Part shown: in pieces, positions 1-9,416 of the stretch
Layout: each line of letters begins with the position of its first letter
Numbering within the stretch: the first letter of the stretch is position 1
NCBI RefSeq assembly: GCF_000472705.1
Contig: NZ_AXAE01000011.1
Span: forward strand, 354,083 to 418,082
Source: Mesorhizobium erdmanii USDA 3471
GTDB lineage: Bacteria; Pseudomonadota; Alphaproteobacteria; Rhizobiales; Rhizobiaceae
Reading direction: 5' to 3'
Length of the DNA stretch: 64,000 bases
Notes under the pieces: generated by a model
Database searches by the model: none
The model's input: the letters and a program-made list of their open reading frames with translations, nothing else
What the model was told of the DNA's origin: nothing
Translations under genes and position numbers: made by a program

Positions 1-888
1 AGTTTCTATGTTGTTGTCGGTGCAGGCCCGGTTGGTCGCGAGACCGCTCGCCTTCTTGGTGAAGAAGGACATGATGTCGTTCTCACCAGCCGAAGCGTCG
101 GTTCGCAGACGCTGTGCAACGTGCGGGCCATACAGGCCGACGCCACCGATGCGGCGGAACTGTCGCGTGTCTGCCAAGGCGCCGAGGCCATCTTCATGTG
201 TGCCATGGCCACCTATCACCGGTGGCCGACCGACTTTTTCCCGATCATCGACGGTACTGTGCGCGCCGCGGAAGCGGTTGGCGCGAAACTCATCGTGGTC
301 GGAAACCTCTACGGCTATGGAGAAAATGCCGAGAGTCCGCTTCGCTCCGACCAGGCCCTGAACCCGACTTCGAAAAAAGGAACCGCCAGGACCATCATGT
401 GGCAGCGGGCGGTCCGTGCCGATATACCGGCGATCGAAGTGCGGCCCAGCGATTATCTCGGACATGGCGCGATCAGCTACTTCTCGCTGGTTGCGCTGCC
501 CTCCATCATCGAGGGCAAGCCCACCGCCTTCATTGGAGACCTGGACGCGACGCATGCCTGGACCTTCACCAAGGACGTCGCCCGGACACTCGTCGCGGCG
601 TCCCGTTACACCGGTGAATGGGGACGGGCGTTTCACGTTCCCTCGCAATATGCCTCACCCCGCGAGCTCATCCAGAAAACCGCGGCGATGCTCGGACGAG
701 AAGTCCCAGAGACACGCTCCTACTCCGTCGCCGAGATGGAAGCCTTGGGCATGCATGAGCTCATCGAGATGCGCTACCTCTTCGAGCGTCCCTTGCTGGT
801 CGATTCCTCCGACGCCGAGGCACTGCTGGGTGTGAGCGCCAGCAGCCTTGATGAGATAATCGCCGACACGGTGCGTGATCATCTCTAA
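1..888 (+). CDS. NAD(P)-binding epimerase/NmrA-like protein, 5' end cut by window
   Basis: The reading frame is open from the first base, so the gene starts to the left of the window. An internal ATG at 121 would remove the cofactor site. The visible N-terminal part contains GAGPVGRETA, a GxGxxGxxxA Rossmann loop placed directly after a hydrophobic beta strand, followed by an acidic/basic strand end (VVLTSRS). This is typical of extended short-chain dehydrogenases and NmrA-like NAD(P) sugar-epimerase relatives. The middle holds a YGYGE stretch and the protein ends at residue 295 of the visible part. The substrate cannot be told. The stop codon overlaps the start of a strong hairpin that belongs to a dispersed repeat and may end transcription. 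Confidence 0.8.
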   Translation, partial: SFYVVVGAGPVGRETARLLGEEGHDVVLTSRSVGSQTLCNVRAIQADATDAAELSRVCQGAEAIFMCAMATYHRWPTDFFPIIDGTVRAAEAVGAKLIVVGNLYGYGENAESPLRSDQALNPTSKKGTARTIMWQRAVRADIPAIEVRPSDYLGHGAISYFSLVALPSIIEGKPTAFIGDLDATHAWTFTKDVARTLVAASRYTGEWGRAFHVPSQYASPRELIQKTAAMLGREVPETRSYSVAEMEALGMHELIEMRYLFERPLLVDSSDAEALLGVSASSLDEIIADTVRDHL

Positions 889-990
889 AGCGCGTCGCCC
901 TGAAACGGATTCAGGCGACGCGCTTTAAGTCTTTGTTTTGATGCATGTCGTTGTCCTAGAACCGCTGCACACTTCTGGGCGACATGCAGT
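886..990 (+). repeat. Dispersed palindromic repeat, copy 1
   Basis: A hairpin with 12-bp outer arms AAAGCGCGTCGC/GCGACGCGCTTT and inner arms CTGAA/TTCAG is followed by about 60 bp that recur, in reverse orientation, at 22652-22760 and in diverged form at 5559-5652. The shared tail contains GATGCATGTCGTTGTCC and CTGGGCGACATGCA. The arrangement is like the short intergenic palindromic elements known in rhizobia (RIME-like), but I cannot assign a named family. It begins in the stop codon of the upstream gene. Confidence 0.8.
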
Positions 991-1019
991 AAGCCCCGCG
1001 GGGCATTTTGCACAAACTG

Positions 1020-1048
1020 AAAAAGCCCGCTCCTTGCGGAACGGGCTG
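1020..1048 (-). terminator. Rho-independent terminator of nlpD
   Basis: On the minus strand AGCCCGTTCC, a GCAA loop and GGAGCGGGCT are followed by TTTTT. It lies about 50 bases after the nlpD stop codon, which makes it the likely end of the serS-surE-pcm-nlpD transcript. Confidence 0.75.
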
Positions 1049-1098
1049 AGCCGGCGGGCCGGACTGGAGGTCAGACGGCCCGCAAATCGCTTCTTATT

Positions 1099-2658
1099 CT
1101 ATTCGAGATAGGTCGAGGGATCGACCGGGGCCGAATTCTTGCGCACCTCGAAGTGCAGCTTCGGCGAATCCGTCGTGCCGCTCATGCCCGACAGCGCGAT
1201 TTCTTGGCCGCGCTTGACCTTCTGGCCGCGCTGCACCTCGATCGAGCTGGCATGGCCGTAGACCGTGACCAGGCCGTTCTCGTGGCGCACCAGCACGGTG
1301 TTGCCGAACTCCTTGAGCCCGTCGCCGGCGTAGATGACGACACCGTTCTCGGCCGCCTTGATCGGCGTGCCCGACGGCACGGCGATGTCGACGCCATCCT
1401 TGCCGGACCCGAAACCGGAGATCACCCGGCCGCGCACCGGCCACCGCATCTTGCCGATACCCGTGGCATCCGGCGCGACCGCCTCGTCGTCCTCGGCCTG
1501 CTGGATGACCTTCGCGTCCTTCTTCGGCGGCGTGTAGGACGCCAATGTTTCCGAAGGCGTGGTCTTTGCCGGAGCTTGCGTGGTTGCCGTGGTGACCGGA
1601 TCGACCTTCGCCGGCTTGGCACTGGCGACCGTCGCGGTGCCGCCAGCCGGCACTTTCAGGGTCTGGCCGATCTTGAGCAAGCCGTCCTTCATGCCGTTGG
1701 CCTGCTTCAGCGCAACGACGCCGACGCCGGTCTTCCTGGCGATCGAGGACATCGTGTCACCCGACTGGACCGTATAGGTGCCGGCGGCGGTTGCCTTGGC
1801 GACCTGCGCGGGCTTGGGCTCCTTGGGCTGGCTTGCGGCGGCCGAAGCGTCGACCTGCGCAGCGGACTTGCCGTCCTTGAGCTTGGGTTGCTGCGGCAGG
1901 ACGGCGACCTTCTCCGGCGCGGTGGCCGGCAGGTCGTGCTTGCCGTCCTTCGCCGGCCCGTCCTTCAACTGCTTTGCATCGGCAACCTTGGGTTCGGCCT
2001 TGCTCGAATAGGCGTAGGCCGGGATGACGATCTTCTGGCCGGTCTTCAGCCCTTTGGTCGGGCTCAGGCCATTCACTTTCATGATGACGTCGGCCGGCAC
2101 TTTGTAATGCGCCGCGAGGCCGGAAATGGTCTCGCCGTCCCTGACGACGATCTCGGTCGCGTGCGGCCTGCCCGCCTCGGCCACCTTCGGCGCATCAGGT
2201 TGGGCATTCTTGAACGGCCTGGCGACCGGTTCGACGGTACCGGTTGTCGTCCTGTCGACATGGGGCGCCGGCCGAACCATGGCGGGCGCCGATGCGACAC
2301 GCACCGGATTGGCGGCAGGCGCGAGCGCCGGCGCCGGCTGCGCCTGGGCCGAAACGGGCGGCGGCAACGGCCGGCTCGAAACCGGCTCGAGGCTCGAGCG
2401 AGCGACCGACTGCGTGTGGGTGCCGTCGAGCGGAGCCGCCGACACATCCCCCGGATAGGGTTGCACGGCATCCTGCTTGTTGATGATGGCGCGCTGATTG
2501 TTTGTCGAGGAAGTGAAGACGTCGTCGACACTGTTGAACCGCGAAGCCTGGGAACTACACCCGGCGGCCGCGCCTGCAATCATGAGAACGGCGCAGCCCC
2601 GCGCCAGATTGCGACTGTTTGTCTTCAAAACACTGAGTTGCATCGCACTAACCCGCAC
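1099..2658 (-). CDS. nlpD: NlpD/DipM-type lipoprotein: two LysM domains plus a degenerate LytM (M23) domain
   Basis: This 519-residue envelope protein has a lipoprotein signal (lipobox ending AAGC, Cys34), a Pro/Ala-rich linker, LysM domains near residues 168-213 and 293-338, and a C-terminal M23/LytM domain from about 405. LysM binds peptidoglycan. In the LytM domain Asp424, His469 and His502 are kept. The first zinc-ligand histidine of HxGxD is Lys420 and the first histidine of HxH is Lys500, so hydrolase activity is unlikely. Known degenerate LytM proteins (NlpD, EnvC, DipM) activate cell-division amidases, and that is the inferred role. The gene lies last in the surE-pcm-nlpD order known from many proteobacteria. 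Confidence 0.9.
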   Translation of the reverse strand: MRVSAMQLSVLKTNSRNLARGCAVLMIAGAAAGCSSQASRFNSVDDVFTSSTNNQRAIINKQDAVQPYPGDVSAAPLDGTHTQSVARSSLEPVSSRPLPPPVSAQAQPAPALAPAANPVRVASAPAMVRPAPHVDRTTTGTVEPVARPFKNAQPDAPKVAEAGRPHATEIVVRDGETISGLAAHYKVPADVIMKVNGLSPTKGLKTGQKIVIPAYAYSSKAEPKVADAKQLKDGPAKDGKHDLPATAPEKVAVLPQQPKLKDGKSAAQVDASAAASQPKEPKPAQVAKATAAGTYTVQSGDTMSSIARKTGVGVVALKQANGMKDGLLKIGQTLKVPAGGTATVASAKPAKVDPVTTATTQAPAKTTPSETLASYTPPKKDAKVIQQAEDDEAVAPDATGIGKMRWPVRGRVISGFGSGKDGVDIAVPSGTPIKAAENGVVIYAGDGLKEFGNTVLVRHENGLVTVYGHASSIEVQRGQKVKRGQEIALSGMSGTTDSPKLHFEVRKNSAPVDPSTYLE

Positions 2659-2808
2659 AAACTCTGCACCAACTGGACAGGATTAAAGCGCGTTAATGTT
2701 ACTGGCCGGTTAACCCATTAGAATCCGACGAAAATTTTCTTAAAACATTTTGGGACGGTTGGCGGCGGGTCACAAACCCGAATGGCTGTCCAGCGGCCCG
2801 TTGGAAAA

Positions 2809-3462
2809 CTAGATTACAGCCGCGACGCTGCGCAGGATCGGCTGCAGCCGGACCAGGCCGATATCCTCGCGCTCGAAACGGCTGCCGACCTTGGTCAGCT
2901 TGGCCAGCACCTGCTCGCCTTCCTCCGGCCCGATCGGCGCGATGACGATGCCGCCGCTCGACAATTGGTCCAGCAGGAAGCGCGGCAGGCTGTCGAAGGC
3001 CGCCCAGACGACGATGCGGTCGAACGGCCCTTCGGCTGGCAGGCCGCCGGAGCCATCCGTCTGGCGAACGATGACATTGCCGATGCCGAGCGCTTCGAAA
3101 CGCTGCCTGGCCTGCTCGACCAGCGTCTTGTAGCGGTCGATGGTCACGACGCGCGCTGCCAGCCGCGACATCACCGCCGCCGTGTAACCGGAACCGGTGC
3201 CGATCTCGAGCACCCGGTTTCCCGCTTCGATGGCAAGCGCCGCGATCACCGCCGCCTGCATGTCGGCGCCTTCGATCGCCTCGCCGCATTCGATCGGCAG
3301 CATGCGATCGGACCAAGCGATCTGGTGGAAGTGGGGCGCCAGGAAACCGCGCCGCGGCGTCGCCTCGAAAGCCGCGATCAGCGCCTTCGGCACGGTTCCC
3401 CTGCCGCGCAGGCGCAAAAGGAGAGCGGCAAAACCTTCGCGGTCGTCGATTGGCAGGTTCAT
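2809..3462 (-). CDS. pcm: Protein-L-isoaspartate O-methyltransferase
   Basis: This 217-residue protein uses S-adenosylmethionine to methylate isoaspartyl residues in damaged proteins, which starts their repair. The SAM-binding motif VLEIGTGSGY lies at residues 84-93, and the family's N-terminal region (RGFLAPHF, YSD/WSDR, LPIECGEAI) is present. Length fits the family. The gene starts 13 bases after surE, the partner commonly found next to it, and precedes nlpD. A second, more distant PCMT-like gene lies at 33293-33961. Confidence 0.93.
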   Translation of the reverse strand: MNLPIDDREGFAALLLRLRGRGTVPKALIAAFEATPRRGFLAPHFHQIAWSDRMLPIECGEAIEGADMQAAVIAALAIEAGNRVLEIGTGSGYTAAVMSRLAARVVTIDRYKTLVEQARQRFEALGIGNVIVRQTDGSGGLPAEGPFDRIVVWAAFDSLPRFLLDQLSSGGIVIAPIGPEEGEQVLAKLTKVGSRFEREDIGLVRLQPILRSVAAVI

Positions 3463-3475
3463 GCCAAAACCTTTT

Positions 3476-4234
3476 TCATGACAATGCCTTGCTCAGCTGA
3501 TCACGGATCTCATGCGCGGTAAGGTCAAGCTGCAACGGCGTCACCGACACCAGACGATTGCGCAAGGCGTGGAGGTCGGTGCCATGCTTGCCCTCGACCG
3601 GCTCGCGGCCGAAGCGCAGCCAGTAATAAGGCAGGCCGCGCCCGTCACGGCGCTCGTCGACCCACAGGCTGTGCACGAGTTTTCCTTGCGTGGTGACCAC
3701 CGTGCCGGCAACCTCTTCGGGAAGGCAGTTCGGAAAATTGACGTTGAGCAGCACGCCGTCCGGCAGTGGCGTCGCGACAAGCTTCTTCAGGAGTGCCGGC
3801 GCCAGCGCCTCGGTCGTCTCATAAGGAACGACGCGGTCCTCGCCGACATAGGAATAGCCCTGGCTGAGCGCGATCGAGCGGATGCCGAGCAGCGCGCCCT
3901 CCATGGCGCCGGCGACGGTTCCCGAATAGGTCACATCGTCGGCGATGTTGGCGCCGGAATTGATGCCGGACAGGATCAGGTCGGGCGCGCCGGGCAGGAT
4001 CTTCTTCACCCCCATGATGACGCAATCCGTAGGAGTGCCGCGGACGGCAAAATGCTTCTCGCCGATCTTGCGCAGCCTGAGCGGCTCCGAGATCGACAGC
4101 GAATGCGCATAGCCGGACTGGTCCTGTTCCGGCGCCACCACCCAGACATCATCGGACAGCGTGCGGGCGACGCGTTCGAGCGACGCCAGGCCCTCGGCAT
4201 GAATGCCGTCGTCATTGGTCAGAAGAATACGCAT
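3476..4234 (-). CDS. surE: 5'/3'-nucleotidase (survival protein) SurE
   Basis: This 252-residue metal-dependent nucleoside monophosphate phosphatase opens with [15 protein letters not shown], the family's metal-binding TNDDG loop, and also has [19 protein letters not shown], the second conserved block. It acts in the cytoplasm in stress survival and nucleotide salvage. Its ATG overlaps the serS stop codon by one base (TAATG), which suggests translational coupling. pcm follows after 13 bases. Function is assigned from strong family motifs and the classical neighbourhood. Confidence 0.95.
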   Translation of the reverse strand: MRILLTNDDGIHAEGLASLERVARTLSDDVWVVAPEQDQSGYAHSLSISEPLRLRKIGEKHFAVRGTPTDCVIMGVKKILPGAPDLILSGINSGANIADDVTYSGTVAGAMEGALLGIRSIALSQGYSYVGEDRVVPYETTEALAPALLKKLVATPLPDGVLLNVNFPNCLPEEVAGTVVTTQGKLVHSLWVDERRDGRGLPYYWLRFGREPVEGKHGTDLHALRNRLVSVTPLQLDLTAHEIRDQLSKALS

Positions 4235-5538
4235 TATTTCGATTCGATCTTTGCCAGACCGCCCATGTAAGGCCGCAGCACTTCAGGAATGGTTACGCTG
4301 CCATCCTCATTCTGATAGTTTTCGATGACAGCTATGAGCGCGCGGCCGACAGCGGTGCCCGAACCGTTGAGCGTATGGACGAAGCGGTTGCCCTTGCCGT
4401 CCTTGTCCTTGTAGCGGGCGTCCATGCGACGCGCCTGGAAGTCGCCGCAGACCGAGCAGGACGAGATTTCGCGATAGGCGTTCTGGCCGGGCAGCCAGAC
4501 CTCGATATCGTAGGTCTTGCGCGCGCCAAAGCCCATGTCGCCGGTGCACAATGTCATGGTGCGGAACGGCAGTTCCAGCCGCTTCAGCACTTCCTCGGCG
4601 CATTGTGTCATCCGCTCATGCTCGGCGAGCGAGGATTCCTGGTCGGTGATCGACACCAGTTCGACCTTGTAGAACTGGTGCTGGCGCAGCATGCCGCGCG
4701 TGTCGCGCCCTGCCGAACCGGCCTCGGAACGAAAGCACGGTGTCAGCGCCGTGTAGCGCAGCGGCAGTTTTTCATGCACTATGATTTCCTCGCGCACCAG
4801 ATTGGTGAGCGGCACTTCGGCGGTCGGGATCAGGCCAAGCCTGCCCTCCCCGTGCGGTGTGAAGAACAGATCCTCTTCGAATTTCGGCAGCTGGTTCGTG
4901 CCGAAAAGCACCTCGTCGCGGACCATCAACGGCGGAATGACTTCCTCATAGCCATGCTCGGTCGTGTGCAGGTCCAGCATGAACTGGCCGATGGCGCGTT
5001 CCATGCGCGCCAGCCCGCTCTTCAGCACGGTGAAGCGCGAGCCGGACAATTTCGCTGCCCGCTCGAAATCCATCATGCCGAGCGCTTCGCCGATCTCGAA
5101 ATGCTCCTTCACCCAGTTCGGCCGCGTCGGCACCTTGCCGACGATGTGCTTGACGACGTTGTCATGTTCGTCCTTGCCTACCGGCACATCGTCGAGCGGC
5201 ACGTTGGGCAGCACCGCCAGCGCGTCGTTCAGCGCCTTGTCGAGCTCGCGCTCGCGCGCCTCGCCGTTCTGGATGAAGGTTTTTATCTCGCCGACTTCGG
5301 CCTTCAGTTTTTCGGCAAGCGCGGCATCGCCAGAACGCATGGCGTTGCCGATCTCCTTGGAGGCGGCGTTGCGGCGCTCCTGCTTGGTCTGCAGCTCGGT
5401 GACATGCTCGCGCCGCGCCTCGTCCCTGGCGATCAAATCATTGACCGTGGACCGCGCCTCGTCAGCCGACCAAGAGCGCTTCACCAGCGCCTCGACAAGG
5501 GCCTTCGGGTTGTCGCGAATCCATTTGATGTCAAGCAT
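4234..5538 (-). CDS. serS: Serine--tRNA ligase
   Basis: This 434-residue class II aminoacyl-tRNA synthetase charges tRNA-Ser and tRNA-Sec. The start [11 protein letters not shown] at 5538 is the family's usual N-terminus; the open frame runs 49 codons further upstream, but that part overlaps a dispersed repeat and is not protein-like. An N-terminal antiparallel coiled coil (about residues 25-105) binds the tRNA long arm. Motif 2 ([15 protein letters not shown]) and motif 3 ([17 protein letters not shown]) are intact. It is the first gene of the serS-surE-pcm-nlpD run. Confidence 0.96.
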   Translation of the reverse strand: MLDIKWIRDNPKALVEALVKRSWSADEARSTVNDLIARDEARREHVTELQTKQERRNAASKEIGNAMRSGDAALAEKLKAEVGEIKTFIQNGEARERELDKALNDALAVLPNVPLDDVPVGKDEHDNVVKHIVGKVPTRPNWVKEHFEIGEALGMMDFERAAKLSGSRFTVLKSGLARMERAIGQFMLDLHTTEHGYEEVIPPLMVRDEVLFGTNQLPKFEEDLFFTPHGEGRLGLIPTAEVPLTNLVREEIIVHEKLPLRYTALTPCFRSEAGSAGRDTRGMLRQHQFYKVELVSITDQESSLAEHERMTQCAEEVLKRLELPFRTMTLCTGDMGFGARKTYDIEVWLPGQNAYREISSCSVCGDFQARRMDARYKDKDGKGNRFVHTLNGSGTAVGRALIAVIENYQNEDGSVTIPEVLRPYMGGLAKIESK

Positions 5539-5558
5539 GGTATATCCGTCCTCAGGGA

Positions 5559-5652
5559 GCATGCCGCCCAAAAGTGCGCGGCGGTTTTGGGACAACGACA
5601 TGCTCAAAACAAAAACTGAAACGCACCGCCTTAATGGCGATGCGTTTGAGTC
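5559..5652 (-). repeat. Dispersed palindromic repeat, copy 3 (diverged)
   Basis: GGGACAACGACATG followed by CTCAAAACAAA matches the tail of copies 1 and 2, and the end carries a weaker hairpin with arms AAACGCACCGCC and GGCGATGCGTTT (one mismatch). Orientation is as in copy 2. It lies between tatC and serS, just upstream of the serS start, so it forms part of the serS leader or promoter region. Confidence 0.65.
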
Positions 5653-5730
5653 AGAGGGCGTAAACCGCATCCATGATTGATGCAAGATAGGCTGGGCAGC
5701 GACCGTCTTTTTCCGTCGCCGCCCCTTGCT

Positions 5731-6606
5731 TTACGAAGCAGCTGGCGTTGGCGGCTCGTCCGGCGTTTTGTCCGCCACGGTCTCTGCGGCATCTTCCTTC
5801 TCGCGCGCCACCCGCTGCTTTTCCTGGTCCCGCTCGATCCACCGCGCGGCCCAGATCGAGACCTCGTAGAGAAGGATGGTCGGGATGGCCAGGCCGATCT
5901 GGCTCATCGGATCCGGGGGTGTCAGCACGGCGGCAACGATGAAGGCAATGACGATTGCCCATTTTCGTTTTTCCGCCAACGCCTTTGACGACAGCATGCC
6001 GACGCGGGTCATCAGGCTGGTCACCACCGGCAACTGGAACACCAGACCAAAGGAGAAGATCAGCGTCATGATCAGGCTGAGATATTCCGACACTTTCGGC
6101 AGCAGTGAAATCTGCACCTGGTCGTCGGTGCCGACCTGCTGCATGGCGAGGAAGAACCACATCACCATCGGCGTGAAGAAGAAATAGACCAGCGAAGCGC
6201 CCATGAGGAACAGGATGGGCGACGCGATCAGGAACGGCAGGAAGGCGTTACGCTCGTTCTTGTAGAGACCGGGCGCGATGAATTTGTAGATCTGCGTGGC
6301 GATCAGCGGAAAGGCGATCACCATGCCGCCGAACATGGCGAGCTTGACCTGCGTGAAGAAGAATTCCTGCGGCGCGGTGTAGATCAGCTCGACCTTGTGC
6401 GGATCGAGACCAGCCCATTTCGTCGCCCATTTGAATGGCACGACCAGCAGGTTGAACAGCTTCTTGGCAAAGAAGAAGCACACCAGGAAGGCGACGAAGA
6501 AGCCGCCGAGCGACCAGATCAGCCTGCGGCGCAACTCGACGAGATGCTCGATCAGCGGCGCCGACGATTTCTCGATCTCATCCTTTTCCTTGTCCGAAAC
6601 GCTCAC
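5731..6606 (-). CDS. tatC: Sec-independent protein translocase TatC
   Basis: This 291-residue polytopic inner-membrane protein is the core receptor that binds twin-arginine signal peptides of folded proteins. It shows the N-terminal cytoplasmic signature LIEHLVELRRRL, six predicted hydrophobic segments and the conserved first periplasmic loop with YTAPQEFF. FIAPGLYKNER follows in the next cytoplasmic part. It starts with GTG, whose bases overlap the tatB stop codon (GTGA, 4 bases), so translation is probably coupled. The charged C-terminal tail (after about residue 245) is not conserved. Confidence 0.95.
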   Translation of the reverse strand: MSVSDKEKDEIEKSSAPLIEHLVELRRRLIWSLGGFFVAFLVCFFFAKKLFNLLVVPFKWATKWAGLDPHKVELIYTAPQEFFFTQVKLAMFGGMVIAFPLIATQIYKFIAPGLYKNERNAFLPFLIASPILFLMGASLVYFFFTPMVMWFFLAMQQVGTDDQVQISLLPKVSEYLSLIMTLIFSFGLVFQLPVVTSLMTRVGMLSSKALAEKRKWAIVIAFIVAAVLTPPDPMSQIGLAIPTILLYEVSIWAARWIERDQEKQRVAREKEDAAETVADKTPDEPPTPAAS

Positions 6607-7355
6607 TTGGCGGCTCCAGCCGTCTTCTTGGTTGCCGGTTTCTTCACTGGCGCGGGTTTCGGTTCGGCTTTCGCTCCAGTCTTGACAGCAGTCGCCTTGG
6701 CAGCAGTCGCCTTGGTGGCAGTCGCCTTGGCCACAGTCGCCGCGGCAGGCTTTGTAGCGGCGGCAGTTAAGGGCTTTACCGCCTTTGCCTTGGTGGACGT
6801 CGACGCCTTGGACTGCACAATTGCGGCCGGTGCCGCCTTGGCAGCCTTCCTGGCCGCGGATGCCTTGGGCGCCACAGCCGGTTCCTTGGCTGCCGCTACC
6901 ACCGATTCATCGGTCATCGCCGCGAAAATCGGCGTCGGCGCAGCCGCTCCCGCCTCGCTGGCGCCAGGCATTTCCGTTGCGCCATTCTTCAACGGCTCAA
7001 CCGCCTGCGGCGTTGAAGCGGTAGGCGTTGCCGGATCGGCGGCCGGCTTCGGCTTCATCGCCGCATCGACACCGGCACGCACATCGGCGGCCGCCTGTTC
7101 GAACGGATTGAGCTGCTTCTTGATCTCGGCAACCGGGCTCAGGCCCTTGAGCTCGTCGACCGACTTCTTGACGTCGTCGAGTTCGGCTTCCTTCAGCGCC
7201 TCGTTGAACTGTTTCTGGAAGTCGGCCGCCATGGCACGCAGCTTCGCCGTCGTACGGCCGAAGGTGCGCAGCATATTGGGCAAATCCTTCGGCCCGACGA
7301 CCACGATCATGACGATCGCGATCACCAGCATTTCGGTCCAGCCGACTTCAAACAT
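6603..7355 (-). CDS. tatB: Sec-independent protein translocase TatB
   Basis: This 250-residue protein has one N-terminal membrane helix starting MFEVGWTEMLVIAIVMIVVVGPKDLP, split here as MFEVGWTEMLVIA and GPKDLP. An amphipathic helix (residues about 22-60) and a long Ala/Lys/Pro-rich tail follow. TatB joins TatC in recognising Tat substrates. The tail is encoded partly by 15-bp tandem repeats and is probably variable between strains. The gene overlaps tatC by 4 bases and follows tatA by 31 bases. Confidence 0.93.
   Translation of the reverse strand: MFEVGWTEMLVIAIVMIVVVGPKDLPNMLRTFGRTTAKLRAMAADFQKQFNEALKEAELDDVKKSVDELKGLSPVAEIKKQLNPFEQAAADVRAGVDAAMKPKPAADPATPTASTPQAVEPLKNGATEMPGASEAGAAAPTPIFAAMTDESVVAAAKEPAVAPKASAARKAAKAAPAAIVQSKASTSTKAKAVKPLTAAATKPAAATVAKATATKATAAKATAVKTGAKAEPKPAPVKKPATKKTAGAAK
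6686..6745 (-). repeat. 15-bp tandem repeat inside tatB
   Basis: Four 15-bp units, CAGCAGTCGCCTTGG twice, then TGGCAGTCGCCTTGG and CCACAGTCGCCGCGG, encode an Ala-Thr-Lys-Ala-type repeat in the TatB tail. Unit length is a multiple of three, so copy-number change would keep the frame. Confidence 0.85.
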
Positions 7356-7386
7356 GGCACTCTGTTCCGACTAGAACTTCTTCAGC

Positions 7387-7608
7387 TCAGCTCTTGCTGG
7401 CTTTTTCCTTCACGGCCGAAACGGTCTCGTCGGCACGGTGTTCGACGGTACGCTTGTCGTCGGCGACGTCGTCGTCCGCCATGCCCTTCTTGAAGCTCTT
7501 GATGCCTTTGGCCATGTCGCCCATCAGTTCCGGAATCTTGCCGCGGCCGAAAACCAGCAGCACGATCACCAGCACGATCATCCAGTGCCAAATCGAAAAT
7601 GAACCCAT
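7387..7608 (-). CDS. tatA: Sec-independent protein translocase TatA
   Basis: This 73-residue protein forms the translocation pore of the Tat pathway. It has a short N-terminal membrane helix ([15 protein letters not shown]), the hinge FGRGKIPEL with the conserved Phe-Gly, an amphipathic helix to KKGMADDD and a charged tail. It is the first gene of tatABC. The 180-base space upstream separates it from scpB and holds a CRP-like palindrome at 7699-7712, so tatA may have its own promoter. Confidence 0.95.
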   Translation of the reverse strand: MGSFSIWHWMIVLVIVLLVFGRGKIPELMGDMAKGIKSFKKGMADDDVADDKRTVEHRADETVSAVKEKASKS

Positions 7609-7698
7609 AGCAAATCTCTCTCGAATGTTTTCCCTGGCGATGATCTATGCGTTTTCGCGTTGGGATTCAAACACAACAGCGACAGAGTTTATGAAAGG

Positions 7699-7712
7699 GT
7701 GACGTATGTCAC
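7699..7712. promoter_or_regulatory. Palindrome GTGAC-N4-GTCAC upstream of tatA
   Basis: A 14-bp inverted repeat with 5-bp arms can also be read as GGTGA-N6-TCACG, which resembles sites of the CRP/FNR regulator family. It lies about 90 bases before tatA and 77 bases after the scpB stop codon. A regulator cannot be named. Confidence 0.35.
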
Positions 7713-7788
7713 GCTTTTTCGACTCGCTGGCCCGCTACCAATCGGCGCATCTACGACCTATCGGCACGTTTGGACAGAGGCCGACCGG

Positions 7789-8556
7789 TCAATCTTCCGT
7801 GACGCGCGGCGTCAACAGGCCGAGCTCCTCGAGGTCGATGTCGGTCAGCGGATCCTCGTCCTCGGTCAGGACGTCGGGGTCGGCCGGCGGCTGCGGGATG
7901 GAGAAATTCGACGGCATGCGGCCCGAAAGCAGGCCGGCGCCCTTCAGTTCTTCCATGCCGGGAAGATCGCGGATTTCCTCGAGCGCAAAATGGTCGAGGA
8001 AGGTTTCGGTGGTGCCGTAGGTGACGGGACGGCCGGGTGTCTTGCGGCGGCCGCGCATGCGCACCCATTCCGTTTCGAGCAGCGTGTCCAGCGTGCCTTT
8101 AGACGTCTCGACACCTCGGATGTCCTCGATCTCGGCGCGCGTCACCGGCTGGTGGTAGGCGATGATCGCCAGCACTTCGAGCGCCGCCCGCGACAGCTTG
8201 CGCTGCTGCACCGTGTCGCGGCTCATCAGGAAGGCGAGATCGCCGGCGGTGCGGAACGCCCAGCCGTCGCCGACCCGCACCAGATTGACGCCGCGCCGGG
8301 CATAGACCTGCTGCAGTTCCGCCATGGCCACGGCGACATTGATCCCGTCGGGAAGGCGTGCCGCAAGCTGCTTTTCGCTGACGGGTTCGGCGCTGGCGAA
8401 GACGATCGCCTCGGCCATGCGCACGGCTTCGGCCATATGCAGGCGCTCGGCCGGATTCTGCGCCGGATTCTGGGGCGAAGCCTGGTCGAACTCGCCTTCT
8501 TCCCGTTCATCGTCGATCTTGAAGGGGATAACCGAAGCTTTGGCGCGCTCGCTCAT
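7789..8556 (-). CDS. scpB: Segregation and condensation protein B
   Basis: This 255-residue protein is the winged-helix partner of the ScpA kleisin in the SMC condensin that organises and separates chromosomes. The first winged-helix domain begins near AEAIVFASAEPVSEKQL and the second near VLAIIAYHQPVTRAEIEDIRG; TYGTTETFLDHF is the family's late signature. An N-terminal extension of about 45 residues is poorly conserved. Its ATG overlaps the scpA stop (ATGA). Confidence 0.92.
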   Translation of the reverse strand: MSERAKASVIPFKIDDEREEGEFDQASPQNPAQNPAERLHMAEAVRMAEAIVFASAEPVSEKQLAARLPDGINVAVAMAELQQVYARRGVNLVRVGDGWAFRTAGDLAFLMSRDTVQQRKLSRAALEVLAIIAYHQPVTRAEIEDIRGVETSKGTLDTLLETEWVRMRGRRKTPGRPVTYGTTETFLDHFALEEIRDLPGMEELKGAGLLSGRMPSNFSIPQPPADPDVLTEDEDPLTDIDLEELGLLTPRVTED

Positions 8557-9395
8557 GATGCCACCTCGACTGCCTTGATTGCCGGCGTGCGGCCGCGCAG
8601 ATAGATCGGCGCGAATGTCTGATCCTGCCGCACGTCCATCGTGCCATCGCGCACGAGTTCCAATGTTGCCGCGAAGGAACTGGCGATGGCCGTGCGCCTT
8701 TCCTCGGGACTGGTCATGTACTCGATCAGAAAGCTTTCCAGCGTGGTCCAGTCGCTTACGGCCCCGACCAGGCGGGTCAGGATATCGCGCGCGTCCTTCA
8801 GCGCCCAGACGCCGCGCCTGGCGATCGTCACATTGTTGATCGCCTGCTTCTGCCGCTGCTGGGCATAGGCGGTCAGGAGGTCGTAGAGCGATGCCGAATA
8901 GGCGTTACGCTTCTCGATGATGACCATTTCCGGCATGCCGCGCGCGAACACGTCGCGGCCAAGCCGGTTGCGGTTGACCAGACGCGCGGATGCGTCACGC
9001 ATGGCTTCGAGCCGCTTCAGCCGGAATTGCAGCACCGCCGCCAGTTCCTCGCCACTTTCACCCTCTTCCCCCGGCTGCTTGGGGATCAACAGCTTCGACT
9101 TGAGGAAGGCGAGCCACGCCGCCATCACCAGATAGTCGGCTGCAAGTTCGAGCCGCAGCGCCCTCGCCGTCTCGACAAACGTCAAATACTGCTCGACCAG
9201 CGCAAGGATCGAGATGCGTGCCAGATCGACCTTTTGGGTGCGGGCAAGATGCAGCAACAGATCGAGCGGGCCTTCGAAGCCGGCCACATCGACGACCAGC
9301 GAGGGGTCGCCGGTGACGCGCGAATCGTCATTCTCGGCCCACAGGCGGTCCATCGGTGCGGCCTTAGGGGCCTTGCTTTCCAATGTTTCCGCCAC
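8553..9395 (-). CDS. scpA: Segregation and condensation protein A (kleisin)
   Basis: This 280-residue kleisin bridges SMC heads. The ScpA signature FEGPLDLLLHLARTQKVDL, followed by ALVEQYLTF, lies at about residues 40-75. The start codon is GTG at 9395. The stop overlaps scpB, and nagZ ends 21 bases upstream, so nagZ-scpA-scpB is probably one unit, an order common in alphaproteobacteria. Confidence 0.92.
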   Translation of the reverse strand: MAETLESKAPKAAPMDRLWAENDDSRVTGDPSLVVDVAGFEGPLDLLLHLARTQKVDLARISILALVEQYLTFVETARALRLELAADYLVMAAWLAFLKSKLLIPKQPGEEGESGEELAAVLQFRLKRLEAMRDASARLVNRNRLGRDVFARGMPEMVIIEKRNAYSASLYDLLTAYAQQRQKQAINNVTIARRGVWALKDARDILTRLVGAVSDWTTLESFLIEYMTSPEERRTAIASSFAATLELVRDGTMDVRQDQTFAPIYLRGRTPAIKAVEVAS

Positions 9396-9416
9396 AGCCC
9401 TGTCACTTCCCTGTCG

